Positions 1 through 9,307 are shown, counted from the stretch's first letter. The stretch is 50,219 bases of DNA from Phycisphaerae bacterium (GCA_028282665.1 JANQHN010000102.1:1-50219); one strand, 5' to 3'. Translations and numbers: made by a program. The notes: generated from the sequence alone by a model not told the origin.

Positions 1-750
1 CGTTGTCGATGCGGTGCGAGACAGGTCGAAATCCTGATAGTACCCCACCGTCCGCCCCGCAAGTCCGGTCAGATGAATATCCTCGTAAGAGAGCGTAAGT
101 GAAACGTGGTCCAGCGGCGCAGCCAAGGCGTATCCGGTACCAAACTGCACAAGATCCCGCCCCGCGCTTACCTTGACGCCGACCGGAGAAGAATGGCCCG
201 CCGCACTTAACGCGCGATTCAAGTTGAATCGGTAATACCCTCTTTCGAGTCGCGGTCCTTCGATCTTATTGTCATCGCCGTCGTAAGCGTCTTCCGTATT
301 GAAATCGAGCACGCTGAACAAACCGCGTGCGTAAAATTCATGCCCCCCGTTCTCGAAGGACAGCCGCCCCCAAGTCCGAAAGTCGTGCCTTCGCAGGGTG
401 CGTGATTCGTTTCCACCATCGTCATAGCGGAAAAAATAGAACGTGTACCACCCACCGTAATCGTAATCAAACTTGCTCGATAGCCCCAAAAGACTGCCTT
501 GGCGTGCGCGAATTTCTTCCTGAACGATGCGTTGCTGATTGGTGAAAGAGGCGGGCTCTGTGTAAGGACTGACCGCGTAACTGCTGGGCAGTGCCATTGG
601 GAAAAGAGCCATAACAAGACAAAACGTCCAACGGCAACCGAGCGCCGGTATGAAGATTCGCTGATAGCAACGACGTTGGTCCACGGCGGCGTCCCAAAAG
701 GGCCATGCAAGGTACCCGCTCAAGCACCGGCCTTCCCCAGTGACCGGCAT
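1..750 (-). CDS. Outer-membrane beta-barrel-like protein, partial at window edge
   Basis: An open frame on the minus strand runs from about 750 to base 1 without a stop, so the 3' part lies outside the window. The N-terminus has a hydrophobic stretch ending in a signal-peptidase-like site (FCLVMALFPMALPSSYAV). The mature part has alternating aromatic and polar residues in strand-like blocks (DYDYGGWYTFYFFRYDD, HEFYARGLFSVLDF, RGYYRFNLNRAL), typical of outer-membrane barrels or export porins. I cannot name the family. The start is uncertain: ATG at 750 has a GGAACGAG-like ribosome site but gives a long n-region, while ATG at 612 lacks a clear site. The upstream methylase gene ends at 801 on the same strand, so the two could be cotranscribed. 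Confidence 0.6.
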   Translation of the reverse strand, partial: MPVTGEGRCLSGYLAWPFWDAAVDQRRCYQRIFIPALGCRWTFCLVMALFPMALPSSYAVSPYTEPASFTNQQRIVQEEIRARQGSLLGLSSKFDYDYGGWYTFYFFRYDDGGNESRTLRRHDFRTWGRLSFENGGHEFYARGLFSVLDFNTEDAYDGDDNKIEGPRLERGYYRFNLNRALSAAGHSSPVGVKVSAGRDLVQFGTGYALAAPLDHVSLTLSYEDIHLTGLAGRTVGYYQDFDLSRTASTT

Positions 751-800
751 TCTCGTTCCACTGGGTACGATGGTATGCTCACAGGCCTCCGACGCAAGCA

Positions 801-1940
801 CTATCGGCCTATCAACAAGACCTGCCGCGTAGAACGCTTCTTTGAAAGTACGTACTGATAACGCACGTTGTCCACCACCTGAACGGTCCGCTTGACTGAA
901 GTGAGCATTTCTCGCAGACGATCGATTGAGGGAATGCCGTCGCTACGGTAGGAAACGGCAAGAATCGAATTGGAAAAATGGCGAAACAGTTGCCCGAACA
1001 TCTGTTCGCAGGTCCTCGGGTCCGACCAGAGATCGGGTTCCCTTCTTAACCTTCTGTGTTTGGAATGGCAATCAATCATGGCCGGCCAATCGTCATACCG
1101 TACCAGACCTTCCAGAAAATGATAATAATCCCGGTAATCTACAGCCGAACGCGATTGACTGATGTATGGCGGATCGATGTAGACCAACTCGAAACCTGTC
1201 GGATCAATCGCCATGACGTCCGAGCGGATTGACCGGCATCTCCCCCCGGAATCAATGATTGCACGGTTAGCCTGCGCGGTGAAATTGCGGAAATGTTCTT
1301 CGAACGGTTTGTCCCACGTAACTTTGTTTCCGAACGAACGTTTCACATCCGCGGTACGCAAGTACAAGTTCTTTCGATGAAATAGATTGAAAGGCCTCTT
1401 CGCGATACACGCCTGGAACAGTGCAAACCAGGCGATGGCTTGAAAATATCTACCTTTGATAGCTCGAATGTTCGCGACAGCGCGGTCGATCCACTGATTT
1501 TCGCAATCGTGGAAGTAGATACCGGCGAAATTTTTATCGACGACATCATCGTAAAATACACCGCTATGCTCTGTACAAACGAAGTCAATCATCTCCTCAG
1601 AAAACAACTGCCGATCGTTTTCGATCAGCGCGAGACCGATTTGGTGGTTGAACGCAAGCAAATCGTTGTAGGTCACGGCCTTATCAAGACACTTGAAGGC
1701 ATAGGCCATTGCACCCGTGCCGCCGAATGCGTCCAGCGCGGTTTCATATTCAACGTCAGCAAGAAGCTCGATGATCGAACCTGCGAGCTTTCGTTTGCTG
1801 CCTTGGTAGCGCGTGGTCGGAAATCGCCTAAAATCGTGACGTGTAGTCCGAGAGGTTGATTGAACTGGAGATAATTGACCGTCTCTCGCTTGGGATCGCC
1901 CCTCCGCACATTCCCTACCTTTTCGCACACTTACCGGCAT
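801..1940 (-). CDS. D12-class DNA adenine-N6 methyltransferase (Dam-like, orphan)
   Basis: Transfers methyl from S-adenosylmethionine to N6 of adenine in DNA. Visible motifs in D12-family order are the RYQGSKRKL segment at residues 44-52, the SAM-binding DAFGGTGAMAY at 70-80 (motif I) and catalytic DPPY at 256-259 (motif IV). At 379 aa it is longer than classical Dam (about 280), partly because of a basic, low-complexity N-terminus of about 40 residues. The start could be further in, but ATG 1940 overlaps the 3' end of pyrG by 10 bp and gives tight coupling. No restriction endonuclease gene is next to it, so it is best viewed as a solitary methylase. The recognition sequence cannot be read from the protein by eye. 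Confidence 0.85.
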   Translation of the reverse strand: MPVSVRKGRECAEGRSQARDGQLSPVQSTSRTTRHDFRRFPTTRYQGSKRKLAGSIIELLADVEYETALDAFGGTGAMAYAFKCLDKAVTYNDLLAFNHQIGLALIENDRQLFSEEMIDFVCTEHSGVFYDDVVDKNFAGIYFHDCENQWIDRAVANIRAIKGRYFQAIAWFALFQACIAKRPFNLFHRKNLYLRTADVKRSFGNKVTWDKPFEEHFRNFTAQANRAIIDSGGRCRSIRSDVMAIDPTGFELVYIDPPYISQSRSAVDYRDYYHFLEGLVRYDDWPAMIDCHSKHRRLRREPDLWSDPRTCEQMFGQLFRHFSNSILAVSYRSDGIPSIDRLREMLTSVKRTVQVVDNVRYQYVLSKKRSTRQVLLIGR

Positions 1941-3775
1941 GAATCAGCACCGCATCCGGCTTCGCTAATGTGGCTGGAGTCATTGTTTGGAGAGTGGGAC
2001 GATTGACTGTGAGGTATATCCGGCATCGCTGGCCAGGGTTTGATTAGCTCGGCGGGCGCGTTGGCGAAACGCATCGCCGCATTGACCAAACCCATAAAAA
2101 AAGGTTGGGGGCAAAGTGGCCTGCTGGTAAGTTCCGGATGCGCCTGAGTCGCCAGGAAATAAGGGTGCACAGTCTCGGGAAGCTCCAATACTTGCATGAT
2201 CGGATGATCGGGTGCCTTCCCCGAAAAAATCAGCCCCGCGGCCTCAAGTTGTTCAACGTAAACAGGATCAACCTCATAACGATGACGGAAGCGCATTCGA
2301 ATCAATTCCGCGCTATCACAAAGCCGAGACGCCAAAGAGCCCTCCTTAAGCACCACATCGAATCCGCCAAGACGCATGTTCCCACCCAAACCCTCAATCT
2401 TCTTCTGCTCGGGAAGAATGTCGACCACAGGATGTGAGCTATCCGGATCGATCTCAGTGCTGCTCGCGTGCTCCAGACCACATAGATGACGCGCGTACTC
2501 AATCACCGCGATCTGCATCCCATAACAAATACCCAAATATGGTATCTTGTTCTCACGGACATATTTCACACAGGCGATCTTGCCATCCACGCCACGCAAA
2601 CCGAAACCACCTGGCACGATCACCCCGTGAATTCCCTCTAGCTTGGCCTTCTTGGTCGCCTCGCTGAGATCCGAGCTGTCTACCCACTTGAGTTGCACTT
2701 TCGCCCCTAGATGCGTACCAGCGTGTTCCAGGGCGTGAATGATGCTTGCGTAGCTATCCCGAACCGTCGTGTACTTGCCGATGATCCCAATCGTGATCGG
2801 AAACTTCGCATTGCGAAAACGCTTGATGTACTCGTTCCACGTGGCCCGCTCCCGCTCTTCAGAACGGCTATCCACGCGATCGACAACCCCCAGCAAGTCC
2901 ATGACAGCCGTATCAATGCCCGCACCGCGCAGCATCTCCGGAATAACGTACGTACTATCGCAATCGTGCATTGAAAAGACGCGATCCATAGGAACGTTAG
3001 CGAATAGCGCTACTTTTTCCCGAACCTTCTTGTTCACTGGCTGAGATGCACGACAAGCAATGATATGAGGATGAATACCCGCCGCGTTGAGCAGCCTGAG
3101 GTTTAGTTGAGCGGGTTTGGACTTCTGCTCTCCGAGAGTTGGCGGTTCCACAATGTAGGTCAACGCAACAAAACAGAAATTGCCCGCCCCTTCTTCATGG
3201 GCCATCTCACGGACCGCCTCGATAAGATAAGCGTTTTCAACATCCCCTGCGGTCCCACCCATCTCAACGAAAATGACATCGGCCTCGGAAGTCACCGCGA
3301 GATTTCGTAAACGCAGTTTCACTTCGCCGGTTACGTGCGGGATCATCTGTACGTCACGACCGAGATAAGCGCCTTTCCGTTCTCGCTCGAGTACTGCCGA
3401 GAGAATCCGGCCGCTGGTAACAAAATTCTGCCGCGTCAGGTCCGTATTGAGCATGCGCTCGTACGTACCCAGGTCCATGTCACACTCCATCCCGTCATCC
3501 AGGACAAACACCTCGCCGTGGCGATAAGGATTAAGCGTGCCGCTGTCGTGATTGAGGTAACCTTCGAGTTTGATAGGTGAAACCGTGAACCCCTTATCCT
3601 GCAATACCTTTGCAAGCGAACTGGAGAAAATCCCCTTGCCCAATCCACTCATCACCGTGCCGAAAACAATGACGTACTTGGTCTTGCCCGGCTTGTAACC
3701 CGACGGCATGGGCGTAAAAAATTCCGTCTCGTCGGAAATCTGACTTAAGGAAGCGAGAAGCTTTTCAGAACTCAT
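1931..3775 (-). CDS. pyrG: CTP synthase
   Basis: Converts UTP to CTP using ATP and glutamine-derived ammonia in the cytosol. The N-terminal synthetase domain begins around residue 33 with KYVIVFGTVMSGLGKG, matching the family's opening Rossmann and P-loop region. The C-terminal class I glutaminase has the nucleophile Cys417 in GICYGMQ (most family members have GICLGMQ) and the His546/Glu548 pair in QAHPE. The protein has 614 residues against the usual 535-550. The excess is about 32 residues before the conserved start and a Ser/Asn/His-rich tail of about 38 residues. It lies 85 bp downstream of kdsB and overlaps the methylase gene, so kdsB-pyrG-methylase looks like one transcription unit. Confidence 0.97.
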   Translation of the reverse strand: MSSEKLLASLSQISDETEFFTPMPSGYKPGKTKYVIVFGTVMSGLGKGIFSSSLAKVLQDKGFTVSPIKLEGYLNHDSGTLNPYRHGEVFVLDDGMECDMDLGTYERMLNTDLTRQNFVTSGRILSAVLERERKGAYLGRDVQMIPHVTGEVKLRLRNLAVTSEADVIFVEMGGTAGDVENAYLIEAVREMAHEEGAGNFCFVALTYIVEPPTLGEQKSKPAQLNLRLLNAAGIHPHIIACRASQPVNKKVREKVALFANVPMDRVFSMHDCDSTYVIPEMLRGAGIDTAVMDLLGVVDRVDSRSEERERATWNEYIKRFRNAKFPITIGIIGKYTTVRDSYASIIHALEHAGTHLGAKVQLKWVDSSDLSEATKKAKLEGIHGVIVPGGFGLRGVDGKIACVKYVRENKIPYLGICYGMQIAVIEYARHLCGLEHASSTEIDPDSSHPVVDILPEQKKIEGLGGNMRLGGFDVVLKEGSLASRLCDSAELIRMRFRHRYEVDPVYVEQLEAAGLIFSGKAPDHPIMQVLELPETVHPYFLATQAHPELTSRPLCPQPFFMGLVNAAMRFANAPAELIKPWPAMPDIPHSQSSHSPNNDSSHISEAGCGADSCR

Positions 3776-3860
3776 AATCGTTGTCTATCGCTCGTTTCAG
3801 GTTCCTGCTCGATTCAGTCTTCCGCTTTCTTGAATGCTTCCCTCGTGAAACGCCGGTAAC

Positions 3861-4649
3861 TTACGCACTCACTTTGGCAACGTAACGAGTCACGAACGCT
3901 TCATAGTCCTCCGGTGTGTCGATCCCCTTGCAGCGATGTTCGACAACCACTACCGCGATCGGCAAGCCATGCTCCAACCAGCGGAGTTGCTCCAAAGACT
4001 CCGCCTCCTCAAGCACACTTTTCGCCCCTCCGCTGCGAAACACCATATGCTCGAAAACTTCCAAACGAAAGGCATACACACCCAAGTGCAAAAGCCATTG
4101 CGACGGCCGCAACACTTCCCCCTCTGAAGACCTGGGGTAAGGCAACAGCGATCTCGAAAAAAACAACGCCCGGCCCGATGAATCCAACACCACTTTCACC
4201 GCATTGGGATCGGCTGGTGATCCGGGACCGGACTTCGGACCGTCTTCGTCAAACCGTACCGCGAGCGTCCCAATGGACGTTTTCTCGTTACTAGCTAACA
4301 TCCGATCGACCAACCGATCCAGGTCGCCAGGATCGATCTCCGGTTCATCACCCTGAACGTTCAGCACAATGTCCGAAGCAGCAAGATCGAGTCCCGCAAC
4401 GACCTCGCCAATCCGATCCGTACCGCTACGATGATCTTCACGCGTCATGCACGCCTCTCCACCAAAGGACTGCACCGCGTCGAAGATACGTTGATCGTCA
4501 GTTGCCACGATGATCCGATCAACACGCGCGGACGCTCTCGCCCGATCGTACACATGCTCGATCAAATACTTTCCTGTCTTATTGGCGAGGGGTTTCCCGT
4601 TGAATCGTGTGGAGGCGTAGCGGGCCGGTATGACCGCCACAGTGGTCAC
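3861..4649 (-). CDS. kdsB: 3-deoxy-manno-octulosonate cytidylyltransferase (CMP-Kdo synthetase)
   Basis: Activates Kdo with CTP to give CMP-Kdo for the lipid A-core of lipopolysaccharide. The 262-residue length matches the family. Diagnostic segments are the nucleotide-binding IPARYASTRFNGKPL near the N-terminus, EDHRSGTDRIGEV and the metal-binding NVQGDEPEI. The start is GTG at 4649, chosen because a near-perfect AAGGAGGTG ribosome site lies just upstream and the family motif starts at residue 7. It precedes pyrG, the supplier of its CTP substrate. Its presence implies a Kdo-containing outer membrane. Confidence 0.95.
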   Translation of the reverse strand: MTTVAVIPARYASTRFNGKPLANKTGKYLIEHVYDRARASARVDRIIVATDDQRIFDAVQSFGGEACMTREDHRSGTDRIGEVVAGLDLAASDIVLNVQGDEPEIDPGDLDRLVDRMLASNEKTSIGTLAVRFDEDGPKSGPGSPADPNAVKVVLDSSGRALFFSRSLLPYPRSSEGEVLRPSQWLLHLGVYAFRLEVFEHMVFRSGGAKSVLEEAESLEQLRWLEHGLPIAVVVVEHRCKGIDTPEDYEAFVTRYVAKVSA

Positions 4650-4911
4650 CGTCCCACCTCCTTCATCGGATTGTAAAAAATCTTGTGCTGCACGGGCCGA
4701 TGTTACAGACGACCCTCGCGTCTGTCAAACGAATAACAGCCAATCTGCCTCGTCTTGCACGGTTTCACTTCACTAACGGATGCTCGCTTTTGTATTTGCA
4801 TCCAATCTGGCAACGCCTACCATAAAGCCTTGGACGGAGAGTTTCTGTTAATCACGTATCACGTCCGAACGACCTGGCCAACGCACTGACGAAAAAACAG
4901 CGGAGTAAATC

Positions 4912-6255
4912 ATGAGTTCCAAATGGTTGCTCACTTGGTTGATCATGGGCGGACTGGTACTCGGACTCATCGTGGGGCAGTTGCTTCACGACCCGGACTT
5001 CACCATCACCCAGCCCGATCGGGAACACGCGCATAACCAGGTCATCTCCGCCTTCTATTTCGTCGGTGATACAATCTTCCTCGGTTTGCTTAAGATGTTG
5101 GTCATCCCGCTGATCGCTACTAGTGTCATCGTGGGAGTAACGAGCATCGGTGACTTCCGCGAATTGGGCAAAATCGGCTCAGTTACGCTGGTCTATTACG
5201 TAGTGACCATGCTCATTGCAGCAGGAATCGGCCTGGTGCTGGTCACCACGATGGAACCCGGAAAGCAGATTTCCTCTGAGGAAGTCGCAAAGGGACAGGA
5301 AACGTATGAACGCAGTACGGGCATTCAAACCAACATCAAGCATCGCCCGGAAGGCGTGCTGGGCGCCTTGCACAGCCTTGTTAAACAGATCATTCCACGA
5401 AACATCGTGAAAGCGGCAGCTCAAGGGCAGGCACTACCGATTATTTTCTTTTCCATCATCCTGGGAATCGCAATCACCACGATGGGAGAGCGAGGGAAAA
5501 TCCTTTCGCAGGGGTTTTCCGCCCTCTTTGAAGCGATCATGATTCTGGTTCATGTGGTCATTTGGCTCACGCCGATCGGCGTATTTGCTCTGCTTGCGTG
5601 GACTGTCGCGCGAATCGGCCTGGGAGTGTTCACTTCGGCGATAGGTACCTACATGGCTGCAGTCCTGATCGGGCTCGCAATCCACGCCTTCATTGTCCTA
5701 CCGCTCTTTTGTGTCGTGTTCGCTCGAACGAATCCTTTCACGTACATGCATCAGATGCGCCAGGCATTGATGACGGCCTTTGGAACGGACTCGTCCTCAG
5801 CAACGCTGCCGGTGACGATAGAATGCGCCACGGAAAACGCGGAAGTCAGTAAGAAAGCGGCGGGGTTCGTGTTGCCCCTCGGCTCAACGATCAACATGGA
5901 CGGTACTGCCCTTTATGAGGCCGTCGCAGTGGTATTTCTGGCCCAAGCTTATGGCCTGGAATTGCCGACTAGCACACTGGTCCTAGTCGCGATCACCGCC
6001 ACTATGGCCGCTATCGGCGCAGCCGGCATCCCAAGCGCGGGTTTGGTCACTATGGTCATCGTCGTCGACACGGTCAATAGCACTTTAAGCGGTATGGGAG
6101 AAACAAATCTCTTACCAATCGCGGCAGTCGGGCTTGTCGTGGGGGTGGACCGAATCCTCGACATGGTACGCACAACCGTAAATGTTTGGGGCGATGCAGT
6201 TGGGGCAAAAATTGTCGATCGTCTCGACAAAAAACAAACCGCCACAATCAAATAG
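4912..6255 (+). CDS. Dicarboxylate/amino acid:cation symporter (DAACS family)
   Basis: A sodium- or proton-coupled inner-membrane carrier for glutamate, aspartate or C4-dicarboxylates, 447 residues as usual for the family. It shows the characteristic hairpin and signature regions: a Ser-rich turn (FGTDSSSATLPVT), the LPLGSTINMDGTALYEA motif of TM7 and the AAGIPSAGLVTMVIV segment. An extra hydrophilic loop (about residues 115-150) sits between early membrane segments. The start ATG has a GGAG ribosome site 6 bp upstream. It is divergent from kdsB, with a 262-bp intergenic region holding both promoters. The exact substrate cannot be told from the sequence; given the D-glutamate operon at 39-45 kb, glutamate would be interesting, but this is inference. 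Confidence 0.93.
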   Translation: MSSKWLLTWLIMGGLVLGLIVGQLLHDPDFTITQPDREHAHNQVISAFYFVGDTIFLGLLKMLVIPLIATSVIVGVTSIGDFRELGKIGSVTLVYYVVTMLIAAGIGLVLVTTMEPGKQISSEEVAKGQETYERSTGIQTNIKHRPEGVLGALHSLVKQIIPRNIVKAAAQGQALPIIFFSIILGIAITTMGERGKILSQGFSALFEAIMILVHVVIWLTPIGVFALLAWTVARIGLGVFTSAIGTYMAAVLIGLAIHAFIVLPLFCVVFARTNPFTYMHQMRQALMTAFGTDSSSATLPVTIECATENAEVSKKAAGFVLPLGSTINMDGTALYEAVAVVFLAQAYGLELPTSTLVLVAITATMAAIGAAGIPSAGLVTMVIVVDTVNSTLSGMGETNLLPIAAVGLVVGVDRILDMVRTTVNVWGDAVGAKIVDRLDKKQTATIK

Positions 6256-6702
6256 GCAAGCCATGTACGGCTGTTGTCGTCCTGGATCAGGCTCGAAATC
6301 AACTCCAGATGAACAAGTGCTTTCCAACAGCTTCACACTTCAGCTGCGATAGCTTGCAAGCCGCCATCTCAATACGAAGCTCCGATTTAGTGGGTAATTT
6401 GAATAGCCTGACATAGGCAAATCAGGCCTGATTCACGCCGATTTTCAGTGTGACATAATAGCAGGATGCGGCTTAGCGCAGACCAATACAGACGAGCACG
6501 TACGAACACGCGGCAAAGTAAGAACATAGCGCTCTGATTTCGAACGAATTGGCGAGTTACTTACGAACTGAGGTAGACTACCCATACCGCGAATCTTAAA
6601 ATGCAGTAAAGTCAATTTGTTTTAAACTGAGTCACTGTAAACCTCTATCCCACTGAGCGGTCCTCATTGCGCACCATAGCGGCCAATTGAGGGCCCTCGA
6701 TC
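6256..6702. other. Non-coding gap between symporter gene and small ORF
   Basis: No convincing reading frame and no tRNA-like structure. It holds a 14-bp perfect palindrome at 6420-6433 followed by a possible promoter (TTCACG at 6432-6437, 16 bp, CATAAT at 6454-6459), and a 10-bp palindrome GAGGGCCCTC at 6689-6698 just before the next ORF. Confidence 0.5.
6420..6433. promoter_or_regulatory. 14-bp perfect palindrome, candidate operator
   Basis: AATCAGGCCTGATT is its own reverse complement and touches the -35-like element of a possible promoter (TTCACG, 16 bp, CATAAT). A symmetric site in this place suits a dimeric repressor. No regulator gene is adjacent, and no second copy was noticed in the window. 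Confidence 0.3.
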
Positions 6703-6942
6703 GTGTATCGGATGATGACATTAGTCAGAATCGAATTCAACAACGGCCTTCCCCCGCGTGAATTGTACCTCGACAAGGAGCAGTTAATTAGGCTCGATCA
6801 AACTCGACGCACAACCGAAAAGCTTAACGGTGGAGCGCCGGATACGGTATTCGATCTTCCTTACCATCCTTCCACCGACAGCAATACGGAATGGCACCTC
6901 CTTTTCTCCCTCGAAACCGTCGCCGCGGTCACACCGATTTAA
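6703..6942 (+). CDS. Small hypothetical protein, 79 aa
   Basis: I do not recognise this protein. It is acidic/polar with no membrane segment or signal peptide and has a mixed alpha/beta look (VRIEFNNGLPPRELYLDKEQ; a hydrophobic C-terminus WHLLFSLETVAAVTPI). Codon use resembles the neighbours, which supports real coding. The start is probably GTG 6703, behind GAGGG, although two in-frame ATGs follow at 6712 and 6715. It stands alone, 250 bp upstream of purE. Confidence 0.5.
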   Translation: MYRMMTLVRIEFNNGLPPRELYLDKEQLIRLDQTRRTTEKLNGGAPDTVFDLPYHPSTDSNTEWHLLFSLETVAAVTPI

Positions 6943-7196
6943 AGCCAAGACGGTCATTCAAGTCGATTCACATTTCGTACTCGATTTCTTTCGACAGTTA
7001 GGGCACCACACCCACGCACAACGTCTAACAGGGTGTGTTGAACAGCAGGCAATCCGCTTTTAGGCACTACACGCCGGATGAAACCGCTATAGTCAGATGC
7101 GTGCAAGTACCGTAACATCCATCAAGATCAATACCCGAAGCGTCCGGGTAAGTAGTCTGATGCAACGGTGGCCCCACTGTGATGGAGATGAAACAC

Positions 7197-7703
7197 ATGG
7201 CTAACTCGCGCGTTGCCGTGGTCTTTGGAAGTGATTCCGATTGGCCCGTTATGCAAAAATGCGTACAGCAACTCGAACAATTCGACATTTCAGTGCACGT
7301 CGAAGTGATGAGTGCTCACAGAACACCTGCCCGGGTCATGGAATACGCCGATACCGCCGCCAAAGAAGGCATTGAGGTCATTATTGCGGGAGCCGGCATG
7401 GCAGCGGCATTGCCGGGTGTGGTTGCCGCACACACCACGCTGCCAGTTATTGGTGTTCCTTTAGTCAGTGGAAGTTTGGGTGGCGTAGATGCTCTTTTAT
7501 CCATTGCTCAGATGCCGCCTGGCGTGCCGGTTGCCTGCGTTGGCGTCGATTCGGCAGGCGCCAAAAATGCCGCCTTGCTCGCGATCCAGTTTCTTGCGGT
7601 TAAAGATGAGAAACTGGCGAAAGCGTACGCGCATTTTCGTGCGAATCAGGCGGATGGCGTGCGAAAAAAGAACGAGAAACTGCAGCATCAGCTTGGTACG
7701 TAA
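7197..7703 (+). CDS. purE: N5-carboxyaminoimidazole ribonucleotide mutase
   Basis: Rearranges N5-CAIR to CAIR in de novo purine synthesis (class I PurE). The motifs are VVFGSDSDWPVM near the N-terminus, VMSAHRTPARV and the GAGMAAALPGVVAAHTTLPVIGVP segment that lines the active site. Length is 168 aa. ATG 7197 is preferred over the upstream in-frame GTG 7179 and ATGs 7182/7188 because a GGAG site lies 9 bp before it and family members start with this spacing. purK is not adjacent. mtnA follows after 27 bp on the same strand. Confidence 0.95.
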   Translation: MANSRVAVVFGSDSDWPVMQKCVQQLEQFDISVHVEVMSAHRTPARVMEYADTAAKEGIEVIIAGAGMAAALPGVVAAHTTLPVIGVPLVSGSLGGVDALLSIAQMPPGVPVACVGVDSAGAKNAALLAIQFLAVKDEKLAKAYAHFRANQADGVRKKNEKLQHQLGT

Positions 7704-7730
7704 CTTAGGCAAACTCGAGCGACTTTCACA

Positions 7731-8816
7731 ATGCAAGAGCCTACTCCAAAAAGCGTTGACTGGTACGGCGGGGTCGACGGGTACCTTGCGATGCTCGATC
7801 AAACCAAACTTCCCAACGAGCATATCGTCATCGAATGCCAGGATGTGGAAACGGTTTATGAAGGTATCAAAATGCTGCGCGTGCGCGGTGCTCCCGCCAT
7901 CGGAATCGCCGCAGCCATGGGACTGGTTCTAGGCGCCAGAGATTACGCCCGAGACACAACTGAACTCCTTGCACGGGTAGCTCACGTCGCGGATTACCTC
8001 GCAAGCTCACGCCCAACGGCGGTCAATCTGTTTTGGGCTCTCGATCGCATGCGTCAAAAGTCCAATGCCGTCTCAGATCACTCCCCAAAAAAAATTCTCG
8101 AAGCTCTGCTTGATGAGGCAAGGCGCATCCAAAGCGAGGATGCCGCAATGTGTCGAGGCATTGGCAAAACAGGCAGTTCGCTTATTAAACCGGGCATGGG
8201 CGTGATGACGATCTGTAACGCGGGAGGTCTCGCTACGGCAGAGTACGGTACCGCTACAGCGCCTATGTACACTGCTCACGAGCTTGGACGAAAATTCAAG
8301 GTGTATGCGTGCGAAACCAGGCCTTTGTTGCAAGGAGCGCGGCTTACCTCTTTTGAACTATCCCAAGCGGGAATCGATGCCACGGTCATTTGCGACAGTA
8401 TGGCTGGTACAATGATGAAACAGGGCAAAATAGGCATAGTAATCACGGGAGCGGATCGCATCGCTGCCAACGGCGATGTCGCCAACAAGATCGGAACATA
8501 CAGTCTGGCTGTCCTCGCCAAAGCGCACAACATCCCTTTTTACGTCGCAGCCCCGAGCAGCACATTCGACCCCGCTACTCCATACGGCGATGCGATCCCG
8601 ATCGAAGAGCGTGATCCCGACGAAATTCGCAGCGGATTTGGACAACAAACGGTTCCTGCGGGGGTTTCCTGCTACAACCCCGCTTTCGACGTAACTGAGG
8701 CGGATTTGATTGCAGGCCTCATTACTGAGAAGGGTCTCATTACGCCCGTTAACCGGCCCAGTATTGACAATACTTTACAACTATCGGCGGGTTGCCTAGA
8801 CACCTGCGATGGATGA
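7731..8816 (+). CDS. mtnA: S-methyl-5-thioribose-1-phosphate isomerase
   Basis: Isomerises methylthioribose-1-phosphate to methylthioribulose-1-phosphate in the methionine salvage pathway. The 361-residue protein has the family's RVRGAPAIGIAAAMG segment, the catalytic Cys162 in TICNAGGLAT and Asp242 in ITGADRIAANGD, and the ETRPLLQGARLT motif. It follows purE by 27 bp, and the pair is probably cotranscribed. Both touch adenine metabolism, one in synthesis and one in recycling the thioribose part of methylthioadenosine. No other mtn gene is in the window. Confidence 0.96.
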   Translation: MQEPTPKSVDWYGGVDGYLAMLDQTKLPNEHIVIECQDVETVYEGIKMLRVRGAPAIGIAAAMGLVLGARDYARDTTELLARVAHVADYLASSRPTAVNLFWALDRMRQKSNAVSDHSPKKILEALLDEARRIQSEDAAMCRGIGKTGSSLIKPGMGVMTICNAGGLATAEYGTATAPMYTAHELGRKFKVYACETRPLLQGARLTSFELSQAGIDATVICDSMAGTMMKQGKIGIVITGADRIAANGDVANKIGTYSLAVLAKAHNIPFYVAAPSSTFDPATPYGDAIPIEERDPDEIRSGFGQQTVPAGVSCYNPAFDVTEADLIAGLITEKGLITPVNRPSIDNTLQLSAGCLDTCDG

Positions 8817-8832
8817 GAATCAGGTTGAGTAA

Positions 8833-8896
8833 GCGGGGATTGTACAGCCCCGCCGGAATCGAGTCAGCCCGAGCCCATGTGCTCTGGGTTGGGGCT
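8833..8896. other. Pair of GC-rich hairpins after mtnA
   Basis: Two inverted repeats follow the mtnA stop. The first is GCGGGG/CCCCGC (8833-8838 with 8848-8853). The second is an 11-bp imperfect stem AGCCCGAGCCC/GGGTTGGGGCT (8866-8876 with 8886-8896). Neither is followed by a T run, so they may act as a transcript 3' end or a stabilising structure rather than a classical terminator. Confidence 0.35.
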
Positions 8897-9049
8897 TGCT
8901 ACCGCCGACTTGCCCCCCTATACTGCGTGTGCTTGAGGCATCGTAAGCTAAGTACGGCCCGGTGCCGATGATATACCCAGACCCGCCGTCGCTCGACCGT
9001 GGCGCGGTTGATCGACCAACGAGTTTCACCCCGCGTAGGAGTAATTAGA

Positions 9050-9307
9050 ATGCCTCGAAAATCTCGTCGAATGACAGCCGGCGCGATGATACTGGCCAGC
9101 GGCGCATTCCTGATGCAAAGCCCCAATTTTGGTTGCGAGTCCTTCATTGGCGAAACTGCGATGAGCGCCCTGGACTTCTGCTTCATCTTCGATTGCAACA
9201 GCGGTATCTTGGGCGGCACGGTTCAGCCTTGTCCCGAAGACGTGTCGAACGATGGAACGGCAACCGATAATTTCCTTTTCGTCGATTGTCCAGTGAACGA
9301 CGAGTAG
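9050..9307 (+). CDS. Small secreted Cys-containing protein, 85 aa
   Basis: No named family is recognised. It has a basic N-terminus (MPRKSRRM), a hydrophobic stretch (TAGAMILASGAFLMQ) then NFGCES, suggesting Sec export, possibly with a lipid anchor although the residues before Cys are not a canonical lipobox. The mature part has four further Cys in FCFIFDCNSGILGG, QPCPED and FVDCP, spaced for disulfides. A GGAG site 8 bp before ATG 9050 fixes the start. It is the first of three short secreted ORFs in a row, and the next one shares the IF..C..G pattern. Confidence 0.65.
   Translation: MPRKSRRMTAGAMILASGAFLMQSPNFGCESFIGETAMSALDFCFIFDCNSGILGGTVQPCPEDVSNDGTATDNFLFVDCPVNDE

Noticed and set aside
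219-727. Overlapping minus-strand ORFs at the left end as genes
   Set aside because: A third minus-strand frame is open to the window edge and translates to a signal peptide plus barrel-like strands, so these are shadows of that partial gene.
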